From positions 36,873 to 100,872 of the forward strand of contig WQYQ01000012.1 of assembly GCA_009781175.1 (NCBI GenBank): DNA of 64,000 nucleotides, in the 5' to 3' direction. Position numbers and translations under genes: made by a program. Below the pieces are notes generated by a model, which had not been told where the DNA came from, ran no database searches, and was given only the letters and a program-made list of their open reading frames with translations. Below, piece after piece: positions 21,067 to 29,038 of the stretch. The stretch's first letter is position 1, and each line of letters opens with the position of its first letter. This DNA is from Betaproteobacteria bacterium. GTDB taxonomy: Bacteria; Pseudomonadota; Gammaproteobacteria; Burkholderiales; Rhodocyclaceae.

Positions 21067-21235
21067 AGAACCTGTCTCGCGGTCATTCTGCGCGGAGCGA
21101 AGCGCAGTCGCAGAATCCACTAGCGGAGGGAAAATGGATTCTGCGACTTCGCGCAGAATGACGGCGAATGGGCGTTTGCGCCGTCCGCGTTTCAGCCCCG
21201 ATCGCGGACTCGCGGCAAGATTCTGAATAGGTTCT
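21067..21235 (+). repeat. Palindromic MITE-like repeat, copy 2
   Basis: The ends are AGAACCTGT (21067–21075) and ATAGGTTCT (21227–21235). The left hairpin arm (21082–21118) is the long form, containing GGAGCGAAGCGCA that copy 1 lacks. The right arm (21135–21162) is the same 28 bases as in copy 1. The spacer ends GGAGGGAAAA. It lies between cysD and cysN inside an otherwise contiguous sulfate-assimilation operon. Confidence 0.85.
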
Positions 21236-21268
21236 TAGAGGCGTGTGCATGAATAGGCGCGAGCAAGA

Positions 21269-22195
21269 TTAGAAGTAGCCTTCTTTTTTCCGCTGCTCCA
21301 TCGAGGCTTCGGAGGTTTGATCGTCGAGCCGCGTTGCGCCGCGTTCGGTGATCGTGCTCGTCGCGGTTTCGATCACGATCTGCTCGACGCTTGCTGCGTG
21401 CGACTCCACCGGCGCGGTGCAGGTGATGTCGCCGACCGTGCGGAAACGCACCATGATTTCCTCGATGACATCACCCTGCTTGGCAGGCGTCAGCTCGGTG
21501 ACGGGCTGGAGCAGATCGCCCTTGCGCACGACCGGGCGTTTGTGCGCGAAGTAGATCGACGGTAGTTCGAGCTTTTCGCGTTCGATGTATTGCCACACAT
21601 CCATCTCGGTCCAGTTGCTGATCGGGAAGGCGCGGATGTTTTCGCCGCGATGCGTGCGCGCGTTGTAGAGGTTCCAGAGTTCGGGCCGCTGGTTCTTCGG
21701 GTCCCACTGGCCGAACTCGTCGCGGAAGCTCATCACGCGCTCCTTTGCGCGCGCTTTTTCCTCGTCGCGCCGCGCGCCGCCGATGCAGCAGTCGAACTCG
21801 AATTCCGCGATGGCTTCGAGCAGCGTGACCGATTGGTGCTTGTTGCGCGATTCGAGCGGATGTTTAAGCACCACGCTGCCGCGCCGTATCGAATCCTCAA
21901 GCGTGCGCACGATCAGCCGCTCGCCAAGCTCGGCCGCGCGTTTGTCGCGGAAGTCGGTGACTTCCCTGTAGTTGTGGCCGGTATCGATATGCAGCAAGGG
22001 AAACGGAAAGCGGCAGGGGCGGAAAGCCTTCTCGGCAAGCCGGAGCAGGCAGACCGAATCCTTTCCGCCCGAAAATAGCAGCGCGGGCCGTTCGGTCTGG
22101 CCCGCGACTTCGCGCAGGATGTGGATGGCCTCGGCTTCCAGCCAGTCGAGATGCGAAAGCGTTGCTTGAGTCTGAGAGTTCATCGTGTTTGTCAT
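21269..22195 (-). CDS. cysD: Sulfate adenylyltransferase subunit 2
   Basis: The catalytic ATP-PPi subunit of ATP sulfurylase, forming APS from sulfate and ATP. The PP-loop PALLFSGGKDSVCLLRLAEK, HIDTGHNYREVTDFRD and ISNWTEMDVWQYIEREKL are diagnostic. The C-terminus RLDDQTSEASMEQRKKEGYF is the normal CysD ending. The ATG at 22195 overlaps the cysH stop (ATGA), implying coupling; an ATG at 22183 is an alternative start. It works with CysN encoded downstream. Confidence 0.96.
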   Translation of the reverse strand: MTNTMNSQTQATLSHLDWLEAEAIHILREVAGQTERPALLFSGGKDSVCLLRLAEKAFRPCRFPFPLLHIDTGHNYREVTDFRDKRAAELGERLIVRTLEDSIRRGSVVLKHPLESRNKHQSVTLLEAIAEFEFDCCIGGARRDEEKARAKERVMSFRDEFGQWDPKNQRPELWNLYNARTHRGENIRAFPISNWTEMDVWQYIEREKLELPSIYFAHKRPVVRKGDLLQPVTELTPAKQGDVIEEIMVRFRTVGDITCTAPVESHAASVEQIVIETATSTITERGATRLDDQTSEASMEQRKKEGYF

Positions 22196-22962
22196 GGCTT
22201 GATATGTAATCCGCATTCCCTCGATTCGGAGTTTTCCCACCACCAGCGGCCGGCGCGGATGTCCTCGCCGGCAGCGATGGCGCGCGTGCAGGGCGCGCAG
22301 CCGATGCTTGGGTAAAACCGGTCGTGCAGCGCGTTGTAAGGAGCGTCATGAATGCGGATGTAGGCCCAGACTTGTTCTTCGGACCACTCGGCAAGCGGGT
22401 TGAATTTTTCGAGCCGGTTGCCTTCGTCGTATTCGCGCTCGATGAGCGCAGCGCGGGTCGCCGCCTGTTCCGCGCGCAAACCCGTGATCCATGCGCGCTT
22501 GCCGGCGAGCGCGCGGCGCAGCGGTTCGACTTTGCGAATGCCGCAGCAGGCTTTGCGCAGTTCGACGGAATCGTAGAAAGCGTTGACGCCGTGTGCGCGG
22601 ACGTAGCCTTCGACCGCGCCCGCATCGGGGAAGTAAATCTTCAGCCGCGTGGCGTAGCGTTTTTCGATTTCGCCAATCAGGGTATAGGTCTCCGCAGGAA
22701 GCCTGCCGGTGTCGAGCGAGAAAATCTCGATCGGTAATTGCTCGCTGAGGATGATGTCGGTGAGCACCATGTCCTCCGCGCCGCAACTGTTCGCGAACGC
22801 GACTTCGCCGCCGTGCCCGAATTCATCTACTGCGCCATGCAAAAGTTCAAGCGCGCGGATGCGTTTGACAGCCATCGTCATGCGCAATACGTCAGTGATT
22901 TCCGGCGAGGTCGCGGGGTTTTGTGCGGCCGGTTTGAGAGGGGAAATTGTGTTTTGGCTCAT
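22192..22962 (-). CDS. cysH: APS reductase (CysH, iron-sulfur type)
   Basis: Reduces adenylylsulfate to sulfite with thioredoxin. The 256-residue protein shows AFANSCGAEDMVLTDI and FSLDTGRLPAETY of the PP-loop fold. Cysteines in ELRKACCGIRKVEPL and IGCAPCTRAI are the four ligands of a [4Fe-4S] cluster, which points to APS rather than PAPS as substrate. The ending SRECGLH carries the catalytic Cys. This agrees with the absence of a CysC kinase in the window. It is followed by cysD with a 4-bp overlap. Confidence 0.95.
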   Translation of the reverse strand: MSQNTISPLKPAAQNPATSPEITDVLRMTMAVKRIRALELLHGAVDEFGHGGEVAFANSCGAEDMVLTDIILSEQLPIEIFSLDTGRLPAETYTLIGEIEKRYATRLKIYFPDAGAVEGYVRAHGVNAFYDSVELRKACCGIRKVEPLRRALAGKRAWITGLRAEQAATRAALIEREYDEGNRLEKFNPLAEWSEEQVWAYIRIHDAPYNALHDRFYPSIGCAPCTRAIAAGEDIRAGRWWWENSESRECGLHIKP

Positions 22963-22976
22963 TGAAGGTTTCTCCT

Positions 22977-23576
22977 TTAGCCCCGTATATGGCGTCGCCA
23001 GAGCGGTTGGTCGATATGCACCGAGGCTTGGTAAGGCTCGCTGAAATCCGCAAAGCCTGTGAGTGCCGCGTCCGTCGAGCGGTCGGCGCGCAGCTCATAG
23101 GCATCGAAACCGCAGCGGCGCAGATAGAAAAGCTGGTCGCGCAGCACATCGCCGATGGCGCGCAGTTCGTTGCGATAGCCGTAGCGCTGGCGCAGCAGCG
23201 CTGCGGTGGAATAGCCACGGCCGTCGGTGAAACGCACGAAATCCCAGGCGATGACGGGGAAATCATTGATGTCGTCGACGGTTGCGAGCAAGTCTTCGAT
23301 GACTTCGAAACTTTCGCACCACACGCCAAGCTCTCCCGCCGCCAGCCTTGGTCTTAGTTCTTCCTGGCGCGCGATCCAGACCTTGAGCGGGACGATAAGC
23401 TTCCCGGCGGGAATTTTTAGCGCCGCGATCGTTTCCATGTCGGCGGCCTGCGTGCCGGTTACTTTATGCACGACGGTCTTGCCGGCCTGCTTGTGTTCTT
23501 CGGCGGCGCTTGGTGGATAACGCAGGGTTTTCCATTCGTTCGCGGCGAGCGTCGTGCCTTTTATGAAATCAAGCAT
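22977..23576 (-). CDS. DUF934 protein of the sulfite reductase operon
   Basis: A 199-residue protein of the DUF934 family, found next to cysI and cysH in Betaproteobacteria and some Gammaproteobacteria. The visible core is VPLKVWIARQEEL, ELGVWCESFEVIED, FPVIAWDFVRFTDGRGYS and LLRQRYGYRNELRAIGDVLRDQ. The biochemical role is not established. Because this CysI has no flavoprotein partner here, a role in supplying electrons or maturing CysI is plausible (inference). ATG 23576 overlaps the last codons of cysI by eight bases. Confidence 0.85.
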   Translation of the reverse strand: MLDFIKGTTLAANEWKTLRYPPSAAEEHKQAGKTVVHKVTGTQAADMETIAALKIPAGKLIVPLKVWIARQEELRPRLAAGELGVWCESFEVIEDLLATVDDINDFPVIAWDFVRFTDGRGYSTAALLRQRYGYRNELRAIGDVLRDQLFYLRRCGFDAYELRADRSTDAALTGFADFSEPYQASVHIDQPLWRRHIRG

Positions 23577-25248
23577 GCGTGACCTCTTCCTTTGCGGGAA
23601 TGCCATACACGCGCGCCTTGAACGGCGCGAGGCCGAGGCGCTGCACGACGTCGATGAAGCGTTCGTCGCCCTCGCGCTGTTCGACGAACACCGCGATGAT
23701 CTTCTCGATCACATCGGGTACTTCGTGCGCGGCGAACGCGCGGCCGATGACTTGTCCGAGCCGCGTTGCATTGCCTTGCGAGCCGCCGAGCGAAATCTGA
23801 TACCACTCGGAGCCGTCCTTATCGACGCCGAGAATGCCGATGTGGCCGACATGGTGGTGCCCGCAGGAATTCATGCAGCCGGAAATGTTCAGCGCGATTT
23901 CGCCGAGGTCGAACAGATAGTCGAGATTGTCGAAGCGCGCCTGGATTGCGTTGGCGATCGGAATGCTCTTGGCATTGGCGAGCGCGCAGAAATCGCCGCC
24001 GGGGCAGCAGATGATGTCTGTCAGGAGGCCGATATTCGGCGTGGCAAGGCCAGCCTCGCGCGCGCTGCGCCAAAGCTCGAACAGATCGGCGAGCCTGACG
24101 TCGGCGAGGACCAGATTCTGTTCGTGCGCAACGCGAGCCTCGCCGAAGCTATAACGGTCGGCGAGGTCCGCGACGCTTTCCATTTGCGCGGCGCTGATGT
24201 TGCCGGGCGCGCCGCCGTGCGCTTTGAGCGAGAGCGTGACGGCGCGATAGCCGCTGACGCGATGCGGATGCACGCAGCGTTTTACCCATTCCGCGAACGC
24301 CGGGTGGGTCGCGCGCGCGGTTTCGAATGCGGTGTTTTCGGCGGGAAGCGTCTCATACGCTGGTGCCTGGAAGTGCTTGGCCACACGCTCGTATTCGCTT
24401 TGATCGAGCGTCGTTGCGCTGCTTTTGGTTTGCGCGAATTCGGCTTCGACCTGGCGGCGGAATTCCGCGATGCCGAGCGCTTTGACAAGGATCTTGATGC
24501 GCGCCTTGAAGGAATTGTCGCGGCGGCCGTAGCGGTTGTAGAGGCGCAGAATCGCTTCGCAGTAGGTGATGATATGCTCCCAGGGCACCCAGTCGCTGAC
24601 GACTTCGCCGATGATCGGCGTGCGGCCCAATCCGCCGCCAGCCCAGATCTTCGCGCCGGTTTCTCCCGCCGCATTGCGCAGCAATTCGATTCCGATGTCG
24701 TGCACGCGCACCACGGCGCGGTCGTGCTGGCAGCCGTTGATCGCGAATTTGAATTTGCGCGGCAGATAGGCGAACTCGGGATGGAAACTGCTCCACTGGC
24801 GCAGGATTTCGGCCAGCGGGCGCGGGTCAATGATCTCGTCGGGCGCGATGCCGGCGAACGGGTCCGTCGTGATGTTGCGCACGCAGTTGCCCGAGGTTTG
24901 GATCGCGTGCATCTGCACCGTCGCCAGCTCGGCCAGGATGTCGGGCACATCTTCGAGTTTTGGCCAGTTCAACTGCAGATTGTGGCGCGTTGAGAAATGG
25001 CCGTAGCCGTGGTCGTAACGCCGTGCGATGTCGGCGAGCTTGCGCAGTTGATGGCTCGCGAGCAGGCCGTAGGGCACAGCGATGCGCAGCATCGGCGCAT
25101 GGCGCTGGATGTAGAGCCCGTTTTGCAGACGCAGCGGACGGAATTCATCCTCGCTGAGCTGGCCCGCTTGATAGCGGCGGAACTGGTCGCGGAACTGCGC
25201 AACGCGTTCGTCGATGAGCTGTTGGTCAAAAGCGTCGTAACGGTACAT
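23569..25248 (-). CDS. cysI: Sulfite/nitrite reductase haemoprotein
   Basis: Reduces sulfite to sulfide using coupled sirohaem and [4Fe-4S]. The 559-residue protein has the two-fold repeated fold: YGHFSTRHNLQLNWPKLED and TSGNCVRNITTDPFAG in the first half, DIICCPGGDFCALANAKS and NISGCMNSCGHHHVGHIG with the four cluster cysteines in the second. No CysJ flavoprotein gene is nearby, so the electron donor is probably ferredoxin or an unidentified partner. ATG 25248 is used; a TTG two codons upstream is less likely. It is divergent from cysB and first in the operon cysI–DUF934–cysH–cysD–(cysN). Confidence 0.95.
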   Translation of the reverse strand: MYRYDAFDQQLIDERVAQFRDQFRRYQAGQLSEDEFRPLRLQNGLYIQRHAPMLRIAVPYGLLASHQLRKLADIARRYDHGYGHFSTRHNLQLNWPKLEDVPDILAELATVQMHAIQTSGNCVRNITTDPFAGIAPDEIIDPRPLAEILRQWSSFHPEFAYLPRKFKFAINGCQHDRAVVRVHDIGIELLRNAAGETGAKIWAGGGLGRTPIIGEVVSDWVPWEHIITYCEAILRLYNRYGRRDNSFKARIKILVKALGIAEFRRQVEAEFAQTKSSATTLDQSEYERVAKHFQAPAYETLPAENTAFETARATHPAFAEWVKRCVHPHRVSGYRAVTLSLKAHGGAPGNISAAQMESVADLADRYSFGEARVAHEQNLVLADVRLADLFELWRSAREAGLATPNIGLLTDIICCPGGDFCALANAKSIPIANAIQARFDNLDYLFDLGEIALNISGCMNSCGHHHVGHIGILGVDKDGSEWYQISLGGSQGNATRLGQVIGRAFAAHEVPDVIEKIIAVFVEQREGDERFIDVVQRLGLAPFKARVYGIPAKEEVTHA

Positions 25249-25569
25249 CGTCAAATCTCTCTATTGGGCGTGGCGTTTCATGCTGAATGAGCTGGCGATC
25301 CTAACAGCGCCTATAGTCCAAAATAATTGTCAGATGTTAGACTGTAAGAACGGTTGGTTATTAAGAGCCGCCAGCAAGACCTTGTGTGCGCTCACCCCGT
25401 GGTCATTCTGCGCGAAGTCGCAGAATCCATTTGTCCTCCGATAGTGGATTCTGCGACTCCGTTTTGCTCCACGCAGAATGACCGTGAGTTGAGCGCAAGC
25501 CCCGTTATTCACGGCGCTGGGGCGGGAAGGCTTGGAGCCTGTATTTGTTTATCGGCATAAGGGGACGAT
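25249..25569. other. Divergent cysI/cysB control region
   Basis: These 321 bases separate divergently transcribed cysI and cysB. Bases about 25310–25375 are markedly AT-rich (CAAAATAATTGTCAGATG and GGTTGGTTATTAAGAG) and are the likely site of the cysI promoter and a CysB binding site. I cannot assign exact boxes. The middle part is occupied by a palindromic repeat (25402–25482), and GGGGA just before 25570 is the cysB ribosome-binding site. Confidence 0.5.
25402..25482 (-). repeat. Palindromic repeat, copy 3, inverted
   Basis: This is the hairpin core of the family in reverse orientation. The spacer TTTGTCCTCCGATAG (from 25430) is the exact complement of the spacer of copy 4. The right arm is a mutated version of the long arm found on the left of copies 2 and 4 (CTCCGTTTTGCTCCA in place of CTGCGCTTCGCTCCG). 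The outer ends are not clearly preserved. Confidence 0.75.
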
Positions 25570-26511
25570 GTGAATTTGCAGCAACTGCGTTATGTGGTCG
25601 AGGTCGTGCGGGCGGGGCTCAATGTGTCGGAGGCGGCGGACGCGCTGTATACCTCTCAGCCGGGGGTTTCGAAGCAGATTCGGCTGTTCGAGGAAGAACT
25701 GGGGATCGAAATCTTCGTGCGCCACGGCAAACGTCTTGTCGGCATTACCGATCCGGGGCGCGCGGTCATCGCGATTGCCGAGCGCATGCTCGGCGAGATC
25801 GATAACCTGAAGAAAGTCGGCGCGGAGTTCCGCAGCGAATCGGAAGGCGTGCTGAATATCGCCTGCACGCATAATCAGGCCCGTTACGCCTTGCCGCGCG
25901 TCATTCAGCAATTCGCGCAGAAATATCCCAAGGTCCGGCTAACCTTGCACCAGGGCAGCCCGCGCCAGATCTGCCAGTGGGTGCTCGACGGCGACGCCGA
26001 CCTCGTGATCGCGACCGAAGCGGTGGCGGACACCGAGGGTCTGGTGTCCTTGCCGTGCTACCAATGGAATCGCTGCGTGATCGCGACGCCGCGCCACCCG
26101 ATTCTCAAGGCGAATCCGCTCACGCTCGAAGAAATCGCCAAATATCCTATCGTCACCTACGACACCGCTTTCGCGGGCCGCAGCCAGGTCAATAAAGCCT
26201 TCATGGCGCGTGGGCTGCGTCCGAACGTGGTGCTCGCGGCAATGGATGCCGATGTCATCAAGACCTATGTGGCGATGGATCTCGGCATCGGCCTCATCGC
26301 TTCGATTGCCTACGACCCGCGTATCGATACCCAGATTGGCAAGAGCGACGCCGCGCACTTGTTCGAATCCGCCGTGACGCGCATCGGCATCCGGCGCAAT
26401 GTGTATCTGCGCGGCTATGTTTATGGATTCATCGAACTCGTCGCGCACCACCTGAACCGCAAGGTCGTCGACGCCGCGCTGGCCGGAGGCGGCAGCGATC
26501 ATGGGCTGTGA
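25570..26511 (+). CDS. cysB: LysR-type regulator CysB
   Basis: Activates cysteine biosynthesis genes when O- or N-acetylserine is present. A winged helix-turn-helix covers residues 1–60 (MNLQQLRYVVEVVRAGLNVSEAA, SQPGVSKQIRLFEEELG). An inducer-binding domain follows with ACTHNQARYALPRVI, LHQGSPRQICQWVLDG and LEEIAKYPIVTYD, all close to the CysB/Cbl subgroup. Length 313 is normal. It starts with GTG behind GGGGA. Its divergent position from cysI supports control of that operon. Confidence 0.95.
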   Translation: MNLQQLRYVVEVVRAGLNVSEAADALYTSQPGVSKQIRLFEEELGIEIFVRHGKRLVGITDPGRAVIAIAERMLGEIDNLKKVGAEFRSESEGVLNIACTHNQARYALPRVIQQFAQKYPKVRLTLHQGSPRQICQWVLDGDADLVIATEAVADTEGLVSLPCYQWNRCVIATPRHPILKANPLTLEEIAKYPIVTYDTAFAGRSQVNKAFMARGLRPNVVLAAMDADVIKTYVAMDLGIGLIASIAYDPRIDTQIGKSDAAHLFESAVTRIGIRRNVYLRGYVYGFIELVAHHLNRKVVDAALAGGGSDHGL

Positions 26512-26527
26512 TCGGTGAGCGGCTCTC

Positions 26528-26620
26528 AGAACCTGCTCGGTCATTCTGCGCGGAGCGAAGCGCAGTCGCAGAATCCACTATCGGAGGACAAATGGATTCT
26601 GCGACTTCGCGCAGAATGAC
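26528..26620 (+). repeat. Palindromic repeat, copy 4
   Basis: The left end AGAACCTGC (26528–26536) is followed by a long-form hairpin arm (26540–26576) and the standard 28-base right arm (26593–26620). The spacer is CTATCGGAGGACAAA. The right terminal AGGTTCT is not seen before the asparaginase gene. The copy lies between the converging ends of cysB and the asparaginase gene. Confidence 0.8.
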
Positions 26621-26682
26621 CACACATCGAGGAGTGGCAGGGATAAGGCACTCGCGGTTGGGTATCGCTGTGCTGTCACTGC

Positions 26683-27675
26683 TCAACTAGCAGATGTAAA
26701 CACGTTCTGCAATGCCTCATGCGATAGACCCGCAGCCAGGCCGAGCATGAGCGCGATGCGCGCCTGCCAGGGGCTCAGGCCGCAGCTTGCGAGCGTGCCT
26801 TGCAGGGTATCGTTGAAATTCGCATCCGGCGTCACGCCGCCTGCCGGAACCCGCGTGGCGCGCACAATGGCAAGCCCCTGGCTGCGCGCGCGCACCAGCG
26901 CGGGAAGCCATGCCTCGGGCACACTGCCGTGGCCGGTCAGCGCGAGGACGAGGCCGCGCACGCCGCTTGCGATGGCGGTATCGATTAGCTCCGCGGGTGC
27001 TCCGGCGTAGCCGGGCAGAATCCAGACTTCGGGCAGGCGGTCCGGCCAGGGCGCGGGGAAAAGCGGCTGCGTGGCAAGGATCGGCGGTATCCGCCAGTGC
27101 GTGCCGTGGGCCGTGGCGAGTGGCGCGGCTTCGAAGCCGCCCAAGGCGTCGGGCGCGTGGGTGTGGCGTTTGGTGACGTCGCAGGCGCGCCAAAGCCGAT
27201 TGGCCGCGACGATGAGCGGCCCAGCCGCGGCCAACGCCTGCCGCGTTGCGGCCGCGATCGCTTGCAGTAGGTTCATCGGCCCGTCGGACGAATGGGCAGA
27301 GGCGGGCCGCATCGCCGCCGTGAGGATGACCGGTATGCGGCGCGGCAGCGTCAGCGCGAGGAAGAACGCGGTTTCCTCAAGCGTGTCGGTGCCGTGCGTA
27401 ATCACGATTCCGGCTGGGGCGTCATCCTGCGTCATCAGTTGCTCAATCTGCTTCGCGAGCTGCAGCCATTCGCCTGGCAGGAAATCCTTGCTGTCGCGCT
27501 TGAAGGCTTGCTCATGGCTCAAGTGGGCGAGCTGCGCGGCTTCCGGTATCGCCGCGAGCAGGGCCTCGATGCCGAGCGCCCCGGCGCGATAGCCGGCGGT
27601 GTCGGCCGCACTGGTCGCTGCGCCTGTGATCGTGCCGCCCGTGGCGACAATATGGATGCGGGGGAGTCCGGGCAT
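26683..27675 (-). CDS. L-asparaginase
   Basis: Hydrolyses asparagine to aspartate and ammonia. The two catalytic threonine motifs are present: HIVATGGTITGA near the N-terminus and IVITHGTDTLEETAFFLA around residue 90. Also visible is AAMRPASAHSSDGPMNLLQA, a conserved substrate-site block. The 330-residue length suits bacterial type I/II enzymes. No signal peptide is seen, which favours a cytoplasmic enzyme. It stands alone, with the next gene on the same strand ending 33 bases upstream. Confidence 0.92.
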   Translation of the reverse strand: MPGLPRIHIVATGGTITGAATSAADTAGYRAGALGIEALLAAIPEAAQLAHLSHEQAFKRDSKDFLPGEWLQLAKQIEQLMTQDDAPAGIVITHGTDTLEETAFFLALTLPRRIPVILTAAMRPASAHSSDGPMNLLQAIAAATRQALAAAGPLIVAANRLWRACDVTKRHTHAPDALGGFEAAPLATAHGTHWRIPPILATQPLFPAPWPDRLPEVWILPGYAGAPAELIDTAIASGVRGLVLALTGHGSVPEAWLPALVRARSQGLAIVRATRVPAGGVTPDANFNDTLQGTLASCGLSPWQARIALMLGLAAGLSHEALQNVFTSAS

Positions 27676-27693
27676 GGCTGGGCGTCCAAATTC

Positions 27694-27712
27694 AATCTGA
27701 ACAGGTTCTAAG
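27694..27712 (+). repeat. Solitary right end of the palindromic repeat
   Basis: TCTGAACAGGTTCTAAG at about 27695–27711 matches the right ends of repeat copies 1 (TTCTGAACAGGCTCTCA) and 2 (TTCTGAATAGGTTCTTA). No hairpin core is nearby. It lies in the short gap between two minus-strand genes and overlaps the stop of the DUF3365 gene. Confidence 0.55.
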
Positions 27713-28727
27713 GCGTTGGGCGGCGAGTGTCCGATGACCCGGGGTTGGTACGGGTTTCCTCGTGGGTCGAATCATGCATGGCTTTGATTGCCGCGCTCAA
27801 CTGATGTATCTCGTTATCCGAGCTGTCCTCGTCGGCGTCGAATTGCGGTTTCTCAAGCGACCCGCCCGGTTCCGCATCCGCGGCTTTCTCGGCGAAAGTC
27901 TGTAGCTGTTTGACCGGGTTGATGATCGCGCTGCGGATGTAAAACCAAAGCAACAACATGGACGCCGCGAAGGTTGCAATGGCTACCCATGTCAGCTTTC
28001 CAAAATCGCCAATGAGCTGCGTCGGTGCGTATTCCAAGGGAATAGCGACGCTGATGACCCCCGCGATTTCACCCTGCTTGTAACCAAAACCGCTGGTCTT
28101 GCCGTACTTGATGCGTATCGCTTCTGGGGCATTTTCAGGTGTGTCGTGGCACTTCAGACATGCTGCGGAGGCCACCAGCTTGCGCGCATAGAGCAACTCA
28201 TCGCCATCGGTTTCGAAATATTCTTTCTGCTGCGAATGGCGCAGCGTTTCGAGCGCGGCGCTTTCAAAACGGTTCGGCGCGTTGTTTGGGTTCATGAACT
28301 TGTCCGAAGTCATGCGGAATTTCGCGCGGCCCGGCGAAGCCTGCGTAACGTCGGACAGTTCGCGCTGTACCAGCGCGGGGTTTTTATGGTGATACGCCGG
28401 CAATGAGCGTTCGAGCGCGTCGAGCTGCGCCTGCGTCATGGAGAGCATGTTCGCGCTTGGGCGCGGATAAGCGATGTCGCGTTCAAGAAAGTCCCCGACC
28501 TTGAAGCCAGGGCCGGTAGGGTCGCTTTTCACCCAAATGCCGGCGTACTGGCTGGCCCATGTGCCGACGTTGTCGACCATGTCGGCAACGGTGCGAGCCT
28601 GATTGCGCGCTTCCGCGATGTGCTCCGCAGCGCCGATCCGGTAAACGGAGATGGCTCCCAAGGCCACGCAGAGCAACAGCAATGCAAGGAATTGAATGGC
28701 AATCGGGAGACGCTTCCAGAAAGTCAT
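27708..28727 (-). CDS. DUF3365 haem-binding membrane sensor-like protein
   Basis: A 339-residue protein with a transmembrane helix near residues 10–28, a periplasmic domain of ~210 residues, a second helix (about WVAIATFAASMLLLWFYI) and a short cytoplasmic tail beginning INPVKQLQTFAEKAADAE, which resembles a HAMP start. The periplasmic part is a DUF3365 (Tll0287-like) domain with a single c-type haem site, SAACLKCHDTPENAP. Such domains sense redox state or gas ligands. No kinase or cyclase output is attached, so any partner is unknown. It is divergent from the SEL1-repeat gene. Confidence 0.8.
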   Translation of the reverse strand: MTFWKRLPIAIQFLALLLLCVALGAISVYRIGAAEHIAEARNQARTVADMVDNVGTWASQYAGIWVKSDPTGPGFKVGDFLERDIAYPRPSANMLSMTQAQLDALERSLPAYHHKNPALVQRELSDVTQASPGRAKFRMTSDKFMNPNNAPNRFESAALETLRHSQQKEYFETDGDELLYARKLVASAACLKCHDTPENAPEAIRIKYGKTSGFGYKQGEIAGVISVAIPLEYAPTQLIGDFGKLTWVAIATFAASMLLLWFYIRSAIINPVKQLQTFAEKAADAEPGGSLEKPQFDADEDSSDNEIHQLSAAIKAMHDSTHEETRTNPGSSDTRRPTP

Positions 28728-29038
28728 GATGGTTTATTCCCTTGTGTTCGAACGCGCCTATCGCCCAGGCTGGGCACTTGTTCGGTTTGCTTACGGCTCG
28801 TTATCAAGTTTTCTTCAATTTCAATGGTACGCATTGGGCTCGGGAAAATCACGGCGCGGAGATATTTGAATGCTGGCCTGGATTACGCCAAGCATTCGGA
28901 GCAAGCTGCTGTTTCCGATGCCCCGGACACGACCTCCCGCTTACAATCCGCGACGGACGGGGCATAAGGTTGCGTCCACCAACAAAAAATACAGCAAAGA
29001 TGCCGGTCTTTTCGGAATCGCTTGGGAGGGGAAATCGA
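28728..29038. other. Divergent intergenic region between DUF3365 and SEL1 genes
   Basis: A 311-base region with no convincing gene, holding the starts of two divergent genes. A weak sigma70-like pair for the + strand is TTGTTC at 28778–28783 and TTATCA at 28801–28806, with a 17-base gap. GGAGGGG at about 29025 is the ribosome-binding site of the SEL1 gene. The promoter call is tentative. Confidence 0.35.

Noticed and set aside
23554..24993. A 479-codon open frame opposite cysI
   Set aside because: Antisense shadow; cysI has complete sirohaem and cluster motifs on the other strand.
19581..26620. Palindromic repeats as plain intrinsic terminators
   Set aside because: No T-run follows the stems, arms are 28 bp, and the same sequence recurs in both orientations with common outer ends.
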